A stretch of DNA of 64,000 bases from Evernia prunastri (lineage: Eukaryota > Ascomycota > Lecanoromycetes > Lecanorales > Parmeliaceae), in NCBI GenBank assembly GCA_003184365.1, contig NKYR01000108.1, positions 1 to 64,000 of the forward strand, in the 5' to 3' direction. Position 1 is the first letter of the stretch. Each line of letters begins with the position of its first letter. Positions 1-10,002 of the stretch are shown here, piece after piece. The notes beneath the pieces were generated by a model. That model saw nothing but the letters and a program-made list of their open reading frames with translations. It had not been told where the DNA came from and did not search any database. The position numbers and the translations under genes were made by a program.

Positions 1-608
1 TGGAGCTGCAGGGCTACATGAGGTCTTGCAGCAAAGAAACAAATGGCGGTGCAATAGACGTCGAAACAGCGAAGAAGTTGGCTGAGACCGGAAGCTTCCT
101 GAATAACCTCATCCTTCTTCCCTTCGTTGTGTTGGAATGATACCTTCGACCTACTTCTTCGCCCTGAATCGGACGACGAATACCCTGAGGATGAGTCGCG
201 TCGACGACGGACATATATCACTTGGGGGGACCTGGATCGGTGACGAGAGGGGGACCTGGATCGACGAGATCGAGACCGGTGCTTCTTTTTGACCAAATCC
301 TTGAGTAAGGACGCGATTTGATCGAGTTGAGAAGCCGGAGGGGGGGTCTCTTCAATGACGTCCGGACTGACCGTCCCAGAGGAGACCGGTGAGGCCGACC
401 GTGCTGGGGTTGGATCGCGTGGAGGTGGACGTTGCGAGGAACGAGTTTTGGCAGAGGCACGAGGCTTGGTAACACCTTTAGGTGCAGAGGCTGCTGGGGC
501 AGTGGTCTTGGACCTGGTTTTGGACGTCTTGGACGTGGCTTTGGACTTGGAGGACGAAGTCGGCTGGCTGTTTGCCTTGGAACGAGTTGTCATGGACGCG
601 GAAGCCAT
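1..608 (-). CDS. Ser/Arg-rich protein, N-terminal part (runs off left edge)
   Basis: The reading frame starts at an ATG at 608 and stays open to base 1, giving at least 202 residues with no stop. Residues 1-90 are Ser/Thr/Lys/Pro-rich. Around residues 95-108 comes a short possible amphipathic helix (LDQIASLLKDLVKKK), followed by an SR-repeat tract (RSRSRRSRSPSRHRSRSP) and a Ser-rich stretch. After that the composition becomes ordinary. I do not recognise the family. The basic SR tract suggests RNA or nucleic-acid binding, and it could equally be a Gag-like protein of a retroelement, given the LINE remains nearby. The part from 134 upward is repeated exactly at 917-1698. That second copy loses the frame at the N (916), so this copy is the one to keep. 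Confidence 0.45.
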   Translation of the reverse strand, partial: MASASMTTRSKANSQPTSSSKSKATSKTSKTRSKTTAPAASAPKGVTKPRASAKTRSSQRPPPRDPTPARSASPVSSGTVSPDVIEETPPPASQLDQIASLLKDLVKKKHRSRSRRSRSPSRHRSRSPQVIYVRRRRDSSSGYSSSDSGRRSRSKVSFQHNEGKKDEVIQEASGLSQLLRCFDVYCTAICFFAARPHVALQL

Positions 609-1698
609 TTGGGCAGTGGGGTGTGGCTGTGAGTGGAATGATAGAGGAATGTGCTAATGGGAGTAGAAACTGGATATCAGGTGACACCGTGTTACTTGCG
701 TGGCTACGGAAGAGGAACGAAAGAATGCTATGACTCTGAAAGAGATCAATTCGAATGAAGAGTCAAATGCAGATAGAAGCCAGCTACTTATGCTGCTTCC
801 TAATGAGCTACCTCCCCTGTAGAGGACACGTATTCCAACATTCCAACCAAGGCCTGAAACGATATAAGCGATATTAAGGCCTACTAACCCCCTGTCATGC
901 AGGCGTGAGCAGTACNGGAATGATACCTTCGACCTACTTCTTCGCCCTGAATCGGACGACGAATACCCTGAGGATGAGTCGCGTCGACGACGGACATATA
1001 TCACTTGGGGGGACCTGGATCGGTGACGAGAGGGGGACCTGGATCGACGAGATCGAGACCGGTGCTTCTTTTTGACCAAATCCTTGAGTAAGGACGCGAT
1101 TTGATCGAGTTGAGAAGCCGGAGGGGGGGTCTCTTCAATGACGTCCGGACTGACCGTCCCAGAGGAGACCGGTGAGGCCGACCGTGCTGGGGTTGGATCG
1201 CGTGGAGGTGGACGTTGCGAGGAACGAGTTTTGGCAGAGGCACGAGGCTTGGTAACACCTTTAGGTGCAGAGGCTGCTGGGGCAGTGGTCTTGGACCTGG
1301 TTTTGGACGTCTTGGACGTGGCTTTGGACTTGGAGGACGAAGTCGGCTGGCTGTTTGCCTTGGAACGAGTTGTCATGGACGCGGAAGCCATTTGGGCAGT
1401 GGGGTGTGGCTGTGAGTGGAATGATAGAGGAATGTGCTAATGGGAGTAGAAACTGGATATCAGGTGACACCGTGTTACTTGCGTGGCTACGGAAGAGGAA
1501 CGAAAGAATGCTATGACTCTGAAAGAGATCAATTCGAATGAAGAGTCAAATGCAGATAGAAGCCAGCTACTTATGCTGCTTCCTAATGAGCTACCTCCCC
1601 TGTAGAGGACACGTATTCCAACATTCCAACCAAGGCCTGAAACGATATAAGCGATATTAAGGCCTACTAACCCCCTGTCATGCAGGCGTGAGCAGTAC
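134..1698. repeat. Exact 782-bp direct duplication separated by one N
   Basis: Bases 134-915 and 917-1698 read the same base for base, offset 783, with the single ambiguous base at 916 between them. Outside the two copies the flanks differ. An identity this perfect, abutting a lone N, is what results when two contigs that overlap by 782 bp are joined end to end instead of merged. The second copy carries the start of the SR-rich frame (ATG at 1391), which runs into the N. A true recent tandem duplication is the alternative. Confidence 0.9.
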
Positions 1699-2154
1699 TA
1701 GGATCGTGCCGTGCCGTGGGCCACACGACCTTTTCAATCGATTAACGACCTCCAGAGGCCGACTGCAGAAAGCACAGGAGAGTGTTTACACTATAAGAAC
1801 ATTGCGCAGCTGCAAACATATCGAACATCTCTTTTTCAACAGCGAGTGCAGCGAGGATCATTTGCGGCGCGTTCAAGGCCACATGAAGAGCGGCGTTCCA
1901 CCTCGAGGCATGCCTCCTACCTATTGAGCAGCAGCTCTGGAGACACAATGCAGATGTCGTTACCTGACTCGCATCGCGTAAGGACATGGCGAATATGGCA
2001 GGCCTCCAGACAAGCACAACGCAACCCACAGCCACATCCAGGTCCTGCAAGGGACACATTGACTCCTGCCAAAAAATCCACAATGAACGCTGTATTACTC
2101 CAGGATAGGCAACACATAGGCAGATTGTAAGGAGCTTTGTGCTGCTGGGCAAGC
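1699..2154. other. No gene recognised
   Basis: Overlapping short frames occur on both strands here, but none has a recognisable domain or splice pattern. The segment lies between the duplicated block and the LINE remains and may be decayed transposon sequence. Confidence 0.4.
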
Positions 2155-3085
2155 AAGGGAGCCCATTCATGGAGAGCCGATTTCTTTTGGTCCCATTATG
2201 GGTCTTGCCTTGGGCTGTTGTATATTGTGGAGGACATAAGAACAAACGAAGTCAGGGCTTCGACACCCAGGAGCCAATCCCGCCCTTCATATCGTCGCCA
2301 TGACGACCGGGGCCCCAGACGTACATATGGTAGATATGCCCGCGGAGAACACGATGGTTGAGAACGTCAGTATCTACACAGACGCCAGCGGCACAGATGG
2401 CGAGATTAGCGTAGCGGCAGCCTATCGATTTACACAGTGGACTTGATCTATCTACATAGAACCAGGTATAGTCTTAACTCCATATACAGCTAGGCTGCAG
2501 GGGATTAGCCTAGCACTACAGATGGTATGAGAGAACGCGGCACGAAGCGGTAGACGGCGAAGCATCGCCATCTATATAACTGATTAGGCCGCTATCTAGT
2601 CTATAGCTAAGACGGAAGGAAGATCGAGAGCCTCCTTAATCTAGGAAACGAGGACGCAGACTTAGGCGCTAAGGAGGCAATTAGGTAGGGAGAGGATGAC
2701 TTAGATTGATTACTAAGAGATAGTGCAAGATATAGAGAGAACGGGCGTAGAGAGCTAAATAGCGAACGGAGACTGGGTCGAGCAATATACACACGCCAAA
2801 GTTCACCAAGAAGGTAGTCCAGCTCCAACAAAGGTTCAGCAAACAAGACAGCCCGCTGCAAATGCAGCTACGAACAGAAAGTATTTAATTAGACACCTTT
2901 CTCTTTAGGCAACGAGTGCTAGGCTTCGCTGGCTCTAGCTACGATTGTAGAGAACGGCGACAGACTGTCGCCCACGTCTTCCGCTGCAGGACATACAAAG
3001 AGCCCCAGAACCGCGTCTTTGGCACCCAATCTAGACGACACAACCTCCGGACCATCCCAACCAAGCCACGGCTAGCCACTTAATC
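2155..3085 (+). pseudogene. Decayed LINE (Tad-like), RNase H and C-terminal region
   Basis: Read in one frame from about 2366, the translation gives a typical LINE RNase H start (VSIYTDASG), then YTARLQGISLALQ, then IAIYITD*AAI*SIAK. The in-frame TAG codons stand where related elements have Gln (CAG). Several further stops (TGA, TAG) interrupt it. Towards the end (about 2945-3083) a Cys-rich tail reads CRERRQTVAHVFRCRTYKE, the CCHC-like end usual in these elements. Upstream, 2155-2360 carries a weak match to the segment before RNase H. The stops fit C-to-T mutation, as in RIP. Endonuclease and reverse transcriptase domains are not seen, so this is a 5'-truncated copy. Confidence 0.8.
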
Positions 3086-3327
3086 CATCCAATTTCTATA
3101 GCAAACGGGCAAATTACTCAATTCATACCCCGAAAGGTTGCATCCTTATCATTTCACACCGCAAATTACATTTTCATACCCCTCCACCAAGTCAAAGGGT
3201 ACGAATCGGTAAAACTTGATACTGCTGGGGTATGATTTGGTAAATCTTTGTTCTTCGGGGGGAACTCTTTCCGGGGGGCTCTGGAGAAGGGGGGGGGGGA
3301 AACTTTCTCTTATAATCTCTCGTTTCA

Positions 3328-4464
3328 TTACTGCGACTGATAATTGCTGTTCATTTTCGAGATCAGTTCTTTCAAGTGATTGAAATGCTTTCTCCGAACT
3401 TCTGGCCAGTTATACTCTTCCATGTATCGAGCGATATATTGAGGCAGCGACCCCTGGAAGGAAATCATAGCCTCCACAATATGACGTTCAATGATTGTGC
3501 TTTCCATGTCTGAAAGAGCCCTGAACTGTTGGAGTGAATTCTGCTGATGTCGGGTGGCGTTCTCTGCTCGATATGGTAACATTTTTGATGCAAAGTTCCA
3601 GGGCAGCAAGTTGAAAGAATCCACCGGAACGGTTTGCGTCCATTCCCAGTCTATCACACCTACTATCGTACACTGTTCGTCGAAAAGTAGGTTCTGCCAA
3701 TGCATGTCGGCATGCTGAAGGATGAAAGGCCCAGAGTCGAAATATTCTTTGCCAGCGTGTTCTGCGGCAAGGACGTGTAACGCTGCAGACTCTAGGCTAT
3801 CCTCGACATTAGAGTCTTCTCCTAATAAATGCCGGCGCGTTTCAAATTCATACACTGTCTCTGCGCGTTCTTTGTAGAATGTCCTCGACGATGTGAAAGG
3901 ACCATAGAGACGTTCTTTGCGATCAATAATGGGTCCAATGGCTACACCTCTTTCCTCGCCAGTAGCAAAGCGAAGCTGTCCGATTTTGTCGAATGGTTGC
4001 TTCGAAAGCTGCCATGCGAAATTCGTTAACTGGGTATGTATTTTGATCAAGTCATCGTCCTTAATAGGTCGTTGTCCGCTGAAAGGAAATGGATAAGGCT
4101 TCCCGGCGATATACTCCATGAAGATATAGGGTGTGCCAAGTACATTTGCGTATGTGAAATCGTATCCATAGACTTTAGGGACAGGGATTGGCGTGTTCTC
4201 CTTTACGAACTGCATAGTCGCGACCTCGCTTTCAAATAAAAGTATCTGGTTCGTGATGCGCGTTGTGTGATCTGTTACTGCGGTCTTATTGTACAGCGTG
4301 TTATGCAATCGAGCCACCCAGAGCGAATTGTCCGGCATCCGAAGTCGATATAGGACCTTGCGCTTACCGAACCAGAGTTCGTCCGTGTCGAGAACAGCCT
4401 CTTGGCTACGATCGAGCTGGTGATCTAGTTGCTTCTGCTGGTTGATCCAATCGGTGTACTCCAT
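3328..4464 (-). CDS. APH-family phosphotransferase / kinase-like protein
   Basis: An intact, intronless 378-residue frame. The core is an aminoglycoside phosphotransferase/choline-kinase-like fold: an N-lobe with FESEVATMQF (about 77-86, the helix-C Glu), a hinge MEYIAGKP (116-123), the catalytic loop HADMHWQN (251-258; D253, N258) and the metal-binding IDWEW (271-275; D272). Length is normal for the fungal APH family. In the strand where kinases usually carry the ATP-binding Lys the sequence reads WVARL, so Arg appears in that place. Fungal APH proteins are numerous and mostly lack known substrates, so nothing here says antibiotic resistance. ATG 4464 is the first in frame. Its upstream neighbour is a repeat-like AT-rich segment. 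Confidence 0.85.
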   Translation of the reverse strand: MEYTDWINQQKQLDHQLDRSQEAVLDTDELWFGKRKVLYRLRMPDNSLWVARLHNTLYNKTAVTDHTTRITNQILLFESEVATMQFVKENTPIPVPKVYGYDFTYANVLGTPYIFMEYIAGKPYPFPFSGQRPIKDDDLIKIHTQLTNFAWQLSKQPFDKIGQLRFATGEERGVAIGPIIDRKERLYGPFTSSRTFYKERAETVYEFETRRHLLGEDSNVEDSLESAALHVLAAEHAGKEYFDSGPFILQHADMHWQNLLFDEQCTIVGVIDWEWTQTVPVDSFNLLPWNFASKMLPYRAENATRHQQNSLQQFRALSDMESTIIERHIVEAMISFQGSLPQYIARYMEEYNWPEVRRKHFNHLKELISKMNSNYQSQ

Positions 4465-4523
4465 TCCTTTTTTCTTGTTCGTCTAGCGTACGAACTTCAA
4501 GTAGTGTTGGCAACGGTTGAAGT

Positions 4524-4850
4524 AGTTGGTTTTTAGAGTTAAACTGAATCAATTACAAGATTTGAACATCGAAACTGACTGCATCAATTATCACATAAAT
4601 CGAAATCAACTATCAACTATTAGTGGAACTGATAGTTGAGTAGTTTTGATGTAAAATTTAAATAGTCGTTGAAAAAAAGATTCGTACATAAGGTTAAATG
4701 TTAGCCTAGTTGAAGGGCGTGAAGGGATATCAGGATAGAAAATTCCGGTTCACTATTGATAGAGACCGTTGGTTTTTAGTGTTAAACTACATCAACTACC
4801 TTATTAACTGTCAGACTTCAAACTGTATTATCAACTACTAGAAACCAACT
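4524..4850. mobile_element. MITE-like segment with 13-bp terminal inverted repeats
   Basis: The left end AGTTGGTTTTTAG (4524-4536) and the right end CTAGAAACCAACT (4838-4850) are inverted repeats with one mismatch. The 327-bp interior is AT-rich and non-coding. A second copy of the left-end motif, in direct orientation, lies at 4769-4790 (TTGGTTTTTAG followed by GTTAAACT), so the segment may be nested or internally duplicated. No clear target-site duplication is seen beside either end, so the element call is tentative. Confidence 0.35.
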
Positions 4851-4987
4851 GTTTCACCGCTAAGGTAGTGAGCAATAACACTAAATCGAAGTTGATGGAA
4901 CAGAGGAGGTGTGACTACAACAAAGTAAAGTCTTACAAATTTCTCTCACCTCACCTTTCCCGGCTCCTTCTTTCGTTCCGGCACAGG

Positions 4988-5066
4988 TTGCATCCAATCC
5001 AGCCTAACAAATTGCATCCAGCTCAGCCTAACAGATTGCCTCTAGTCCAGCCTGACAGGTTGCATA
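4988..5066 (+). repeat. Three degenerate 24-bp tandem repeats
   Basis: A unit of about 24 bp built on TTGCATCCA-CAGCCTAACA occurs three times with substitutions but no length change. On the + strand a frame runs through it as three eight-residue units (LHPIQPNK, LHPAQPNR, LPLVQPDR). The surrounding small frame (4868-5077) is otherwise unremarkable and I do not call it a gene. The rest of 4851-5411 is upstream sequence of the LOG-like gene. Confidence 0.6.
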
Positions 5067-5411
5067 CAACGGCATAAGATATAGGTCACAGTGTCCCAGA
5101 TAAATAAAGAAGTGTTGTAAATGATGCAGCACTCCGGTGTTGAACTACCCCTCATGTGGCAAATTAGCATGTTTCTCAGGCATAAGTAGCCTTCACACCA
5201 CTCCATAGCAAAACAATCAATCCATCATAGCCACATTCCAACAAGAAGTCTCTCTGGCATCCAGATAAGCCTCAATAGACTTGATTAAACTCCTTCAGCT
5301 CATACCTTGGCTTTTCTATCTCCTTTCTGTACTCCGCGCGATAGAGTTACTGCAACATCGCTTGCCGTCAGGCTCCTTACGTGAATTAACTTTATCGCTT
5401 CCACTCCCGAC

Positions 5412-7038
5412 ATGTCAGCTGATCATAAAGAAACAACATCAATCGCAGTTTTCTTAGCCGCAAACATTGGAGACGACCCCAAATATAAAGAGCTTGCACA
5501 ACATGTTGCTGCAATGTTCGCCAAGAATAGATGGAAATTGGTGTATGGTGGATCCGCCCGAGGGCTAATGGGAATCCTCGGCCAAACCGCGTCAGCCTTG
5601 GGTGTCGACATTCACGGGGTCAAGCCTCGCCCATTCCTCAAGTACGAAGAAACTGGCGAACTCCCAAAATTCGGTCATCACGAGCTGGTGGATGATCTAT
5701 ACTCTCGAAAGAGACGAATAGCGGAATTGAGCGATGCATTCATAATTTTGCCTGGGGGTTTTGGGACGCTTGAAGAATATACTGCCATCCGAATGTGGTC
5801 AAAACTCGGCATCTGCCGCCGCCCTATCGTGCTTCTAAACTTCCAAAGCTTTTACACTCCTTTGCTGGACTGGATCACTGAAGCAACAAAGTTGGGGTTC
5901 ATATCAGGGAACAGTGCCGCCGTTGTATCGGTCGCCAACTCCATCGAAGAAATGAAAGTCTCACTTTTGAGGCCAAAACCTATGACTGATAATGATGACC
6001 AATTCGACTGGTCAGTTGTGGTTCCGGGACACATCAGCCTCTTACAATCTCAACTTGAGAAGTTACTTTTGGAAACCGCAGATCAGGTGTCTCTTCAACA
6101 TTCTCTGACAGTTCATTGGAGCACGTGGCATACGTGGGATTACTACAATCGAATCGAACCCGGTGTCACGGAAGCGAATGACCATATCTGGAAAGACATC
6201 TCACCGTTTTCAACATGCGTTGGTATGACTTTTCTAGTGGCTAAAAACTTCCGTGCTGCTCTTAGAACCACCCCAGGCCTCGCTCAGTGCTCTCAAAGAC
6301 TTAGGACGGTCGCCTGCCCAGCGTCAGCAGACTCGATTCAGCCTTATCACTGCCTCACTGGCGTCTTCATGGATCAGTATTGTGTCGTTATCGACCTTGT
6401 ATTCTCGGCGAAGGCATTCGAAGTGCCATATCATGGATCGTTCGAAACGTTACCATATATAACCACGTCTGGTCGTTTTCAACAACGATGCTTCCGCTAT
6501 ATTGCGGGACCAAGTGGCGAGAAGTTGTTGACGATGGAGAGAATTGGTAGCATCGAAGCAGCGGTGCAATTTTCAGACATCGATCACAACACTGCTCTGC
6601 GACAGATCTCCATGCGGCGGCTAGAGAAAGTAAACCTGGCTTTCAGGTTCCAAACAAGAAATTCTTGTAGTACGATCTCTGATGAACGAAAAGCCGACCA
6701 AGATTGCATCAACTCGTTTGAATGCAGAGTTCGTTGTGACGGCTTGTCGCGTTCAAATCGATTTCGCCCAACGAACTCTGACGATGCAAATACCTTCGAC
6801 TGACTGGCTTTTCAGACCCGAAAATGAGCGATACCTTCTGCGGCTACAGCAATCACCAATGTATACACCAGTCAATGACGCGGTGCTGAATTTGGTTGTC
6901 GTTCTCAGTTCTCCACCGGATGATGAACTCGTTTCGGATCAACTTCATTTGATGGGCGAGGTGGGAGAGCGGTTAGGACTCGCAAGAGGGGAAATTTTGC
7001 GGATTGCTGACTCCTTGGACTATATTCGGCGTCCGTAA
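5412..7038 (+). CDS. LOG-family (cytokinin-activating type) protein with large C-terminal extension
   Basis: Residues 1-200 form a LOG domain (phosphoribohydrolase that frees cytokinin base from its riboside monophosphate): VYGGSARGLMG (44-54), conserved Arg residues around 98-102 and the signature PGGFGTLEE (114-122). The remaining ~320 residues have no domain I recognise. The frame opened at 5412 goes astray near 6630, while a second frame (to 7038) is clearly its continuation. An intron 6630-6693 (GTAAAC...AAAG, 64 nt), or one ending at 6702, joins them in frame and gives about 520 residues. The weak acceptor leaves a one-base frameshift as the alternative. Typical LOG proteins are 200-250 residues. 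Some fungi fuse LOG to an isopentenyltransferase, but no such domain is seen here. Its actual substrate is unknown. Confidence 0.75.
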
Positions 7039-7274
7039 GTTTCTACATAGTTGTGAATATCTATTTCTGCTTTCACTTAGGATTTTTTGATAAAGAAGGG
7101 GTGCGATAGAGGCGTGGCTGTGTCAGTTCGGAATGGCAGAAGTGGGCAATGATTGGTCCGACTTACAGAGCCGCAGCCATGCGCCACAGTTGTTCTTAGA
7201 TCTAGTAAGTAAGACAGGCATGAGAGGCACAGCACTAGCTCCGATAGAGCGGCATGCATGTACCTCTGAGCACG

Positions 7275-7775
7275 TTACTGCAAGCTTTGTGGCAGGTCTT
7301 CGTCGATGATGCATCTGGCGAGCACAGAGTTCCCACAGCCACGATCAGCGGAGATCCAAAGTAAATTCTTCGTCTTATCATCGCGCCACGTGAGATACTT
7401 TGGGTTGCGCAGCGTCCACTGACAAGTATCGGGCACTCGCGGAGGATTCTGATTCTATTGAGACTCGTAATCGATTCCTGTCGGCTATAGCGACTGAAGA
7501 CAGTCATGTTCTAATGCCAGTGCTTCCAGATGCGGTCACCCGCATCGACATGCCGTGTCGTCTGGTGCAGTACCAAGGTATAGTTGTTCCTGTCTATCTT
7601 CTCCAGTGCTCGCTGTATTGTATCTTTCTTGGCCAAGTTCTTCAACGCTTTCAACGCCCCGATCAAGCTTTGAAGCACCATCTGATGGGAGGACCTTGGA
7701 CAAAGATATCTGAATATCAGACACTTCCAGCATCGACCATACCGTCTGGACCTCATCCGGTATGGTATTGAACAC
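7275..7775 (-). pseudogene. Wreck of a NACHT (NLR-like) signalling gene
   Basis: Bases 7430-7275 on the minus strand translate to 51 residues typical of the start of a fungal NACHT domain: DTCQWTLRNPKYLTWRDD, then LLWISADRGCGNSVLARC, which is a Walker A motif with the catalytic Lys replaced by Asn. They then run into a stop. Upstream (7775-7511) two overlapping frames hold pieces of a helical N-terminal region (VWSMLEVSDIQISLSK; then IQRALEKIDRNNYTL) that do not join without a frameshift. Such proteins sense non-self in fungal incompatibility. This one lacks the lysine, most of the NTPase and any repeat domain, so it is dead. The call rests on motif memory, with no alignment run. Confidence 0.6.
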
Positions 7776-8523
7776 TGTTCATGGTTCCACCTCTTGTCAT
7801 GAGATTAGAAGGGCAACGAGGCAGCTAGCCGTCTTTGCTGGTATGATTGTCTAAGCCGATGGACTTGGTAGGAGACTCTGGTTTGAGACACAGATCGCTC
7901 GAGCTCTTTCCCCCAATATTCGGAAGGCGTAGTGGGTCTCCTGTGTTCAAGCATAGTGGGAAACGGTCGAGCTATCACATTCGCTTCGCGATACAATGCG
8001 ATGCAGGTAGCCGTTGATGCAAGGAGTTGGAGGAGTGTATTCGGGTGATTGCCTAAATATCACGACCTTACGGAGCCAGCCCGGAAACGAGCTAAAGCTC
8101 TGGTGCACCCCGATTCTCTTCCTTTCCAAGTCAACGAACGTCGACGGCTATCTGAACATATTCCGGGACCCTGCGACTGCATGGTAATGCTGTTGCTTTC
8201 GTAAACTTATTGGTCTCCCAATTGCTGTGACCGGGCCAAAAGTGAGACCAGTCTCAGCAATCTTGCTAGAGCTTTGATGTAGGAATTCTCAGAGAGAGAC
8301 CGGTAGTTACTGGATCTTACTCCCTTACTATTAGCTTTGTTCAGCCTAGACTTCTTGTAGAGCAATACTCAGCTTCGCCGTCTAAGCCACTACCCCAGGA
8401 ACAATGCTTTCCTTGGTTTAGTACCCTAGGAGCCAGATTCTCTCAAGCGCAGTAGTTATCAGGAATGCTACCTAAGTCCCGGGAGCTCCCGCTTAGGAAC
8501 GTCCCTCTACGAAGATCACATTA
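7776..8523. other. No gene recognised
   Basis: Short frames on both strands lack domains or convincing splice sites. The stretch may contain more debris of the NACHT gene next door, but I cannot trace it. Confidence 0.4.
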
Positions 8524-8919
8524 TTACCACAACATAGGCCTAGAACCCCCCACGCACATGAGTTCTGGGCGTATGAATTTTTTGTTCGATCTTTCGTGGT
8601 TGACCTTATGTAGGAAAGGGCGGTAAATGAAAATGTGCGTGTCTTTGTAAGATATTATGCAGGAAGTCCGTGACACCGGCGACATTGCAGTCGCCACAGC
8701 GCACAAACCAGGGATCCCTTCCTTCGCGTTGGAATCTGCACTGCTCAGCAGCAGCTCGGCAGGGGTCAGGCTTGTATATGCTAAGTGTATCCGGCTTTGA
8801 CCCTCCATGAGGTCGTCGCATATATCAAGTGTATACGCTTGACCCCCGATGAACTTTCCCCTAATCGAAGAACTTCCGACCAGTTCAAACGATTCAGAGT
8901 CAGACACAGTCGGTGTCAA
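8524..8919 (-). CDS. Hypothetical protein, doubtful
   Basis: A 131-residue frame starts with a Ser/Glu-rich head (SDSESFELVGSSS) and has no signal peptide, membrane segment or familiar domain. A second minus frame over 8606-8821 contains a Cys pair and FVRCGDC, so the true reading may switch frames or be spliced. I do not recognise it. It lies between pseudogene debris and an LTR, so decay is as likely as function. Confidence 0.2.
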   Translation of the reverse strand: MTPTVSDSESFELVGSSSIRGKFIGGQAYTLDICDDLMEGQSRIHLAYTSLTPAELLLSSADSNAKEGIPGLCAVATAMSPVSRTSCIISYKDTHIFIYRPFLHKVNHERSNKKFIRPELMCVGGSRPMLW

Positions 8920-9205
8920 AAGTCACCATCCTTCGAGTTCAATCCAGCCGTGAGTGAAACCAATTACGGATTCTCATATACAATTCTATCAACTTATTTG
9001 GGTTACCTTCACATAGAATCTAATGTGACTAAGAACGTACTCTACTTTATTTGATAATGATTTAGGATTTAAATCCAATATTCTAGACATTTCAGGGTTA
9101 TAGTCCTAGAAAGAAATATTTTGTCACTAAACATTCCTAATCGGCTTCTTTGTACCTATAATATATCGAAATTCTTAATATCTTCAGTTTTCATGATATT
9201 GTATT

Positions 9206-9431
9206 TGTTGGTTTCACATAGGTGTGATTGTCCAGTTACTTATCACTACTTGCATATGCATAGTCTTGATAATTGTAAATGTAGATGCATTGCTAAGAGG
9301 TGCAGGCGAAGAGGCAAGATATACCTCTTCGCTTAGCTAGTGTGTGTGCCTAGTGTTGCGCTAGGCGCGCAGTCAACTATCACCAGCCTCTACTGTGCTA
9401 TGAACATAGATGCTATTAATGCATACTAACA
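9206..9431 (-). repeat. 226-bp LTR, copy 1
   Basis: On the + strand it begins TGTTGG and ends CTAACA, the usual TG...CA ends of Copia-type LTRs. It is flanked on both sides by GTATT (9201-9205 and 9432-9436), a perfect 5-bp target-site duplication, which by itself would make it a solo LTR. A second copy of the same length lies at 10003-10228. Strand follows the internal frame between the two copies and is uncertain. Confidence 0.75.
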
Positions 9432-10002
9432 GTATTCGTTGATAGAAGAAGTCGGATCTTTCTAATCTATTGCCTGCTTGGAAACACGTAATACTGCTAT
9501 GACCGGTCAAGCTTCTGAAGGACGAGGACTTTNAATAGAGTCGAAAGAAGAGCATGTGACCACTAAGCTGTTGAGTAGTGACGTTTGTGTAGTCCAAATC
9601 CATTCCCCATGTCGATGCGTCGACGTATTTCTCCCATACTGCCGGGATTTCAGCCATTTTGAAGAGGTATTATGAAAAGGTGATCGTGGAAGTCAGGTTT
9701 ATCGAGAAGAATGATGCCGAGAAGCTCAATCAAGAGTTCAGCGTTGATGTGAGCTTTGGCTGTGCGGTTTCGTGATCGTGAAAAGTTGTTCTGCGTGATA
9801 GACGCAGCTTGTTAGTTTAAGATGCTCAGTGCTAGGTCTTGCAGTGGCTTCTTGTTTTGCAAGCTTTTGAAATCTAGGCGGGGCTGTGGTTAAGTCCGGC
9901 TGTCTTTCTGAAGCATACAGGCGGAAAAATCACTTCGGCTTCTATCTCTTCTATACTAGACCTTGCTGTTCTGTGGTTGATGTGAGTTCAACCACTGATC
10001 AG
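9432..10002 (-). mobile_element. Internal part of an LTR retrotransposon, broken by an assembly N
   Basis: Between the two LTRs lies about 570 bp with one N at 9532. On the minus strand an ATG at 9657 opens a frame (MAEIPAVWEKYVDASTWG...) of the kind seen at the start of Gag. It runs to the N and continues only as unrelated sequence. No protease, integrase or reverse transcriptase fits in this space, so the element is either internally deleted or its middle was lost when contigs were joined at the N. Upstream of the ATG (9658-10002) is non-coding leader-like sequence. Confidence 0.5.

Noticed and set aside
1742..2245. 167-codon minus frame before the LINE
   Set aside because: Competing plus frames overlap it, its composition is random-looking, and it has no domain.
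7400..7771. Plus frame beginning MGCAAS, like a myristoylated G-alpha start
   Set aside because: Nothing after the first residues resembles a G-protein, and the opposite strand carries the NACHT remnant.
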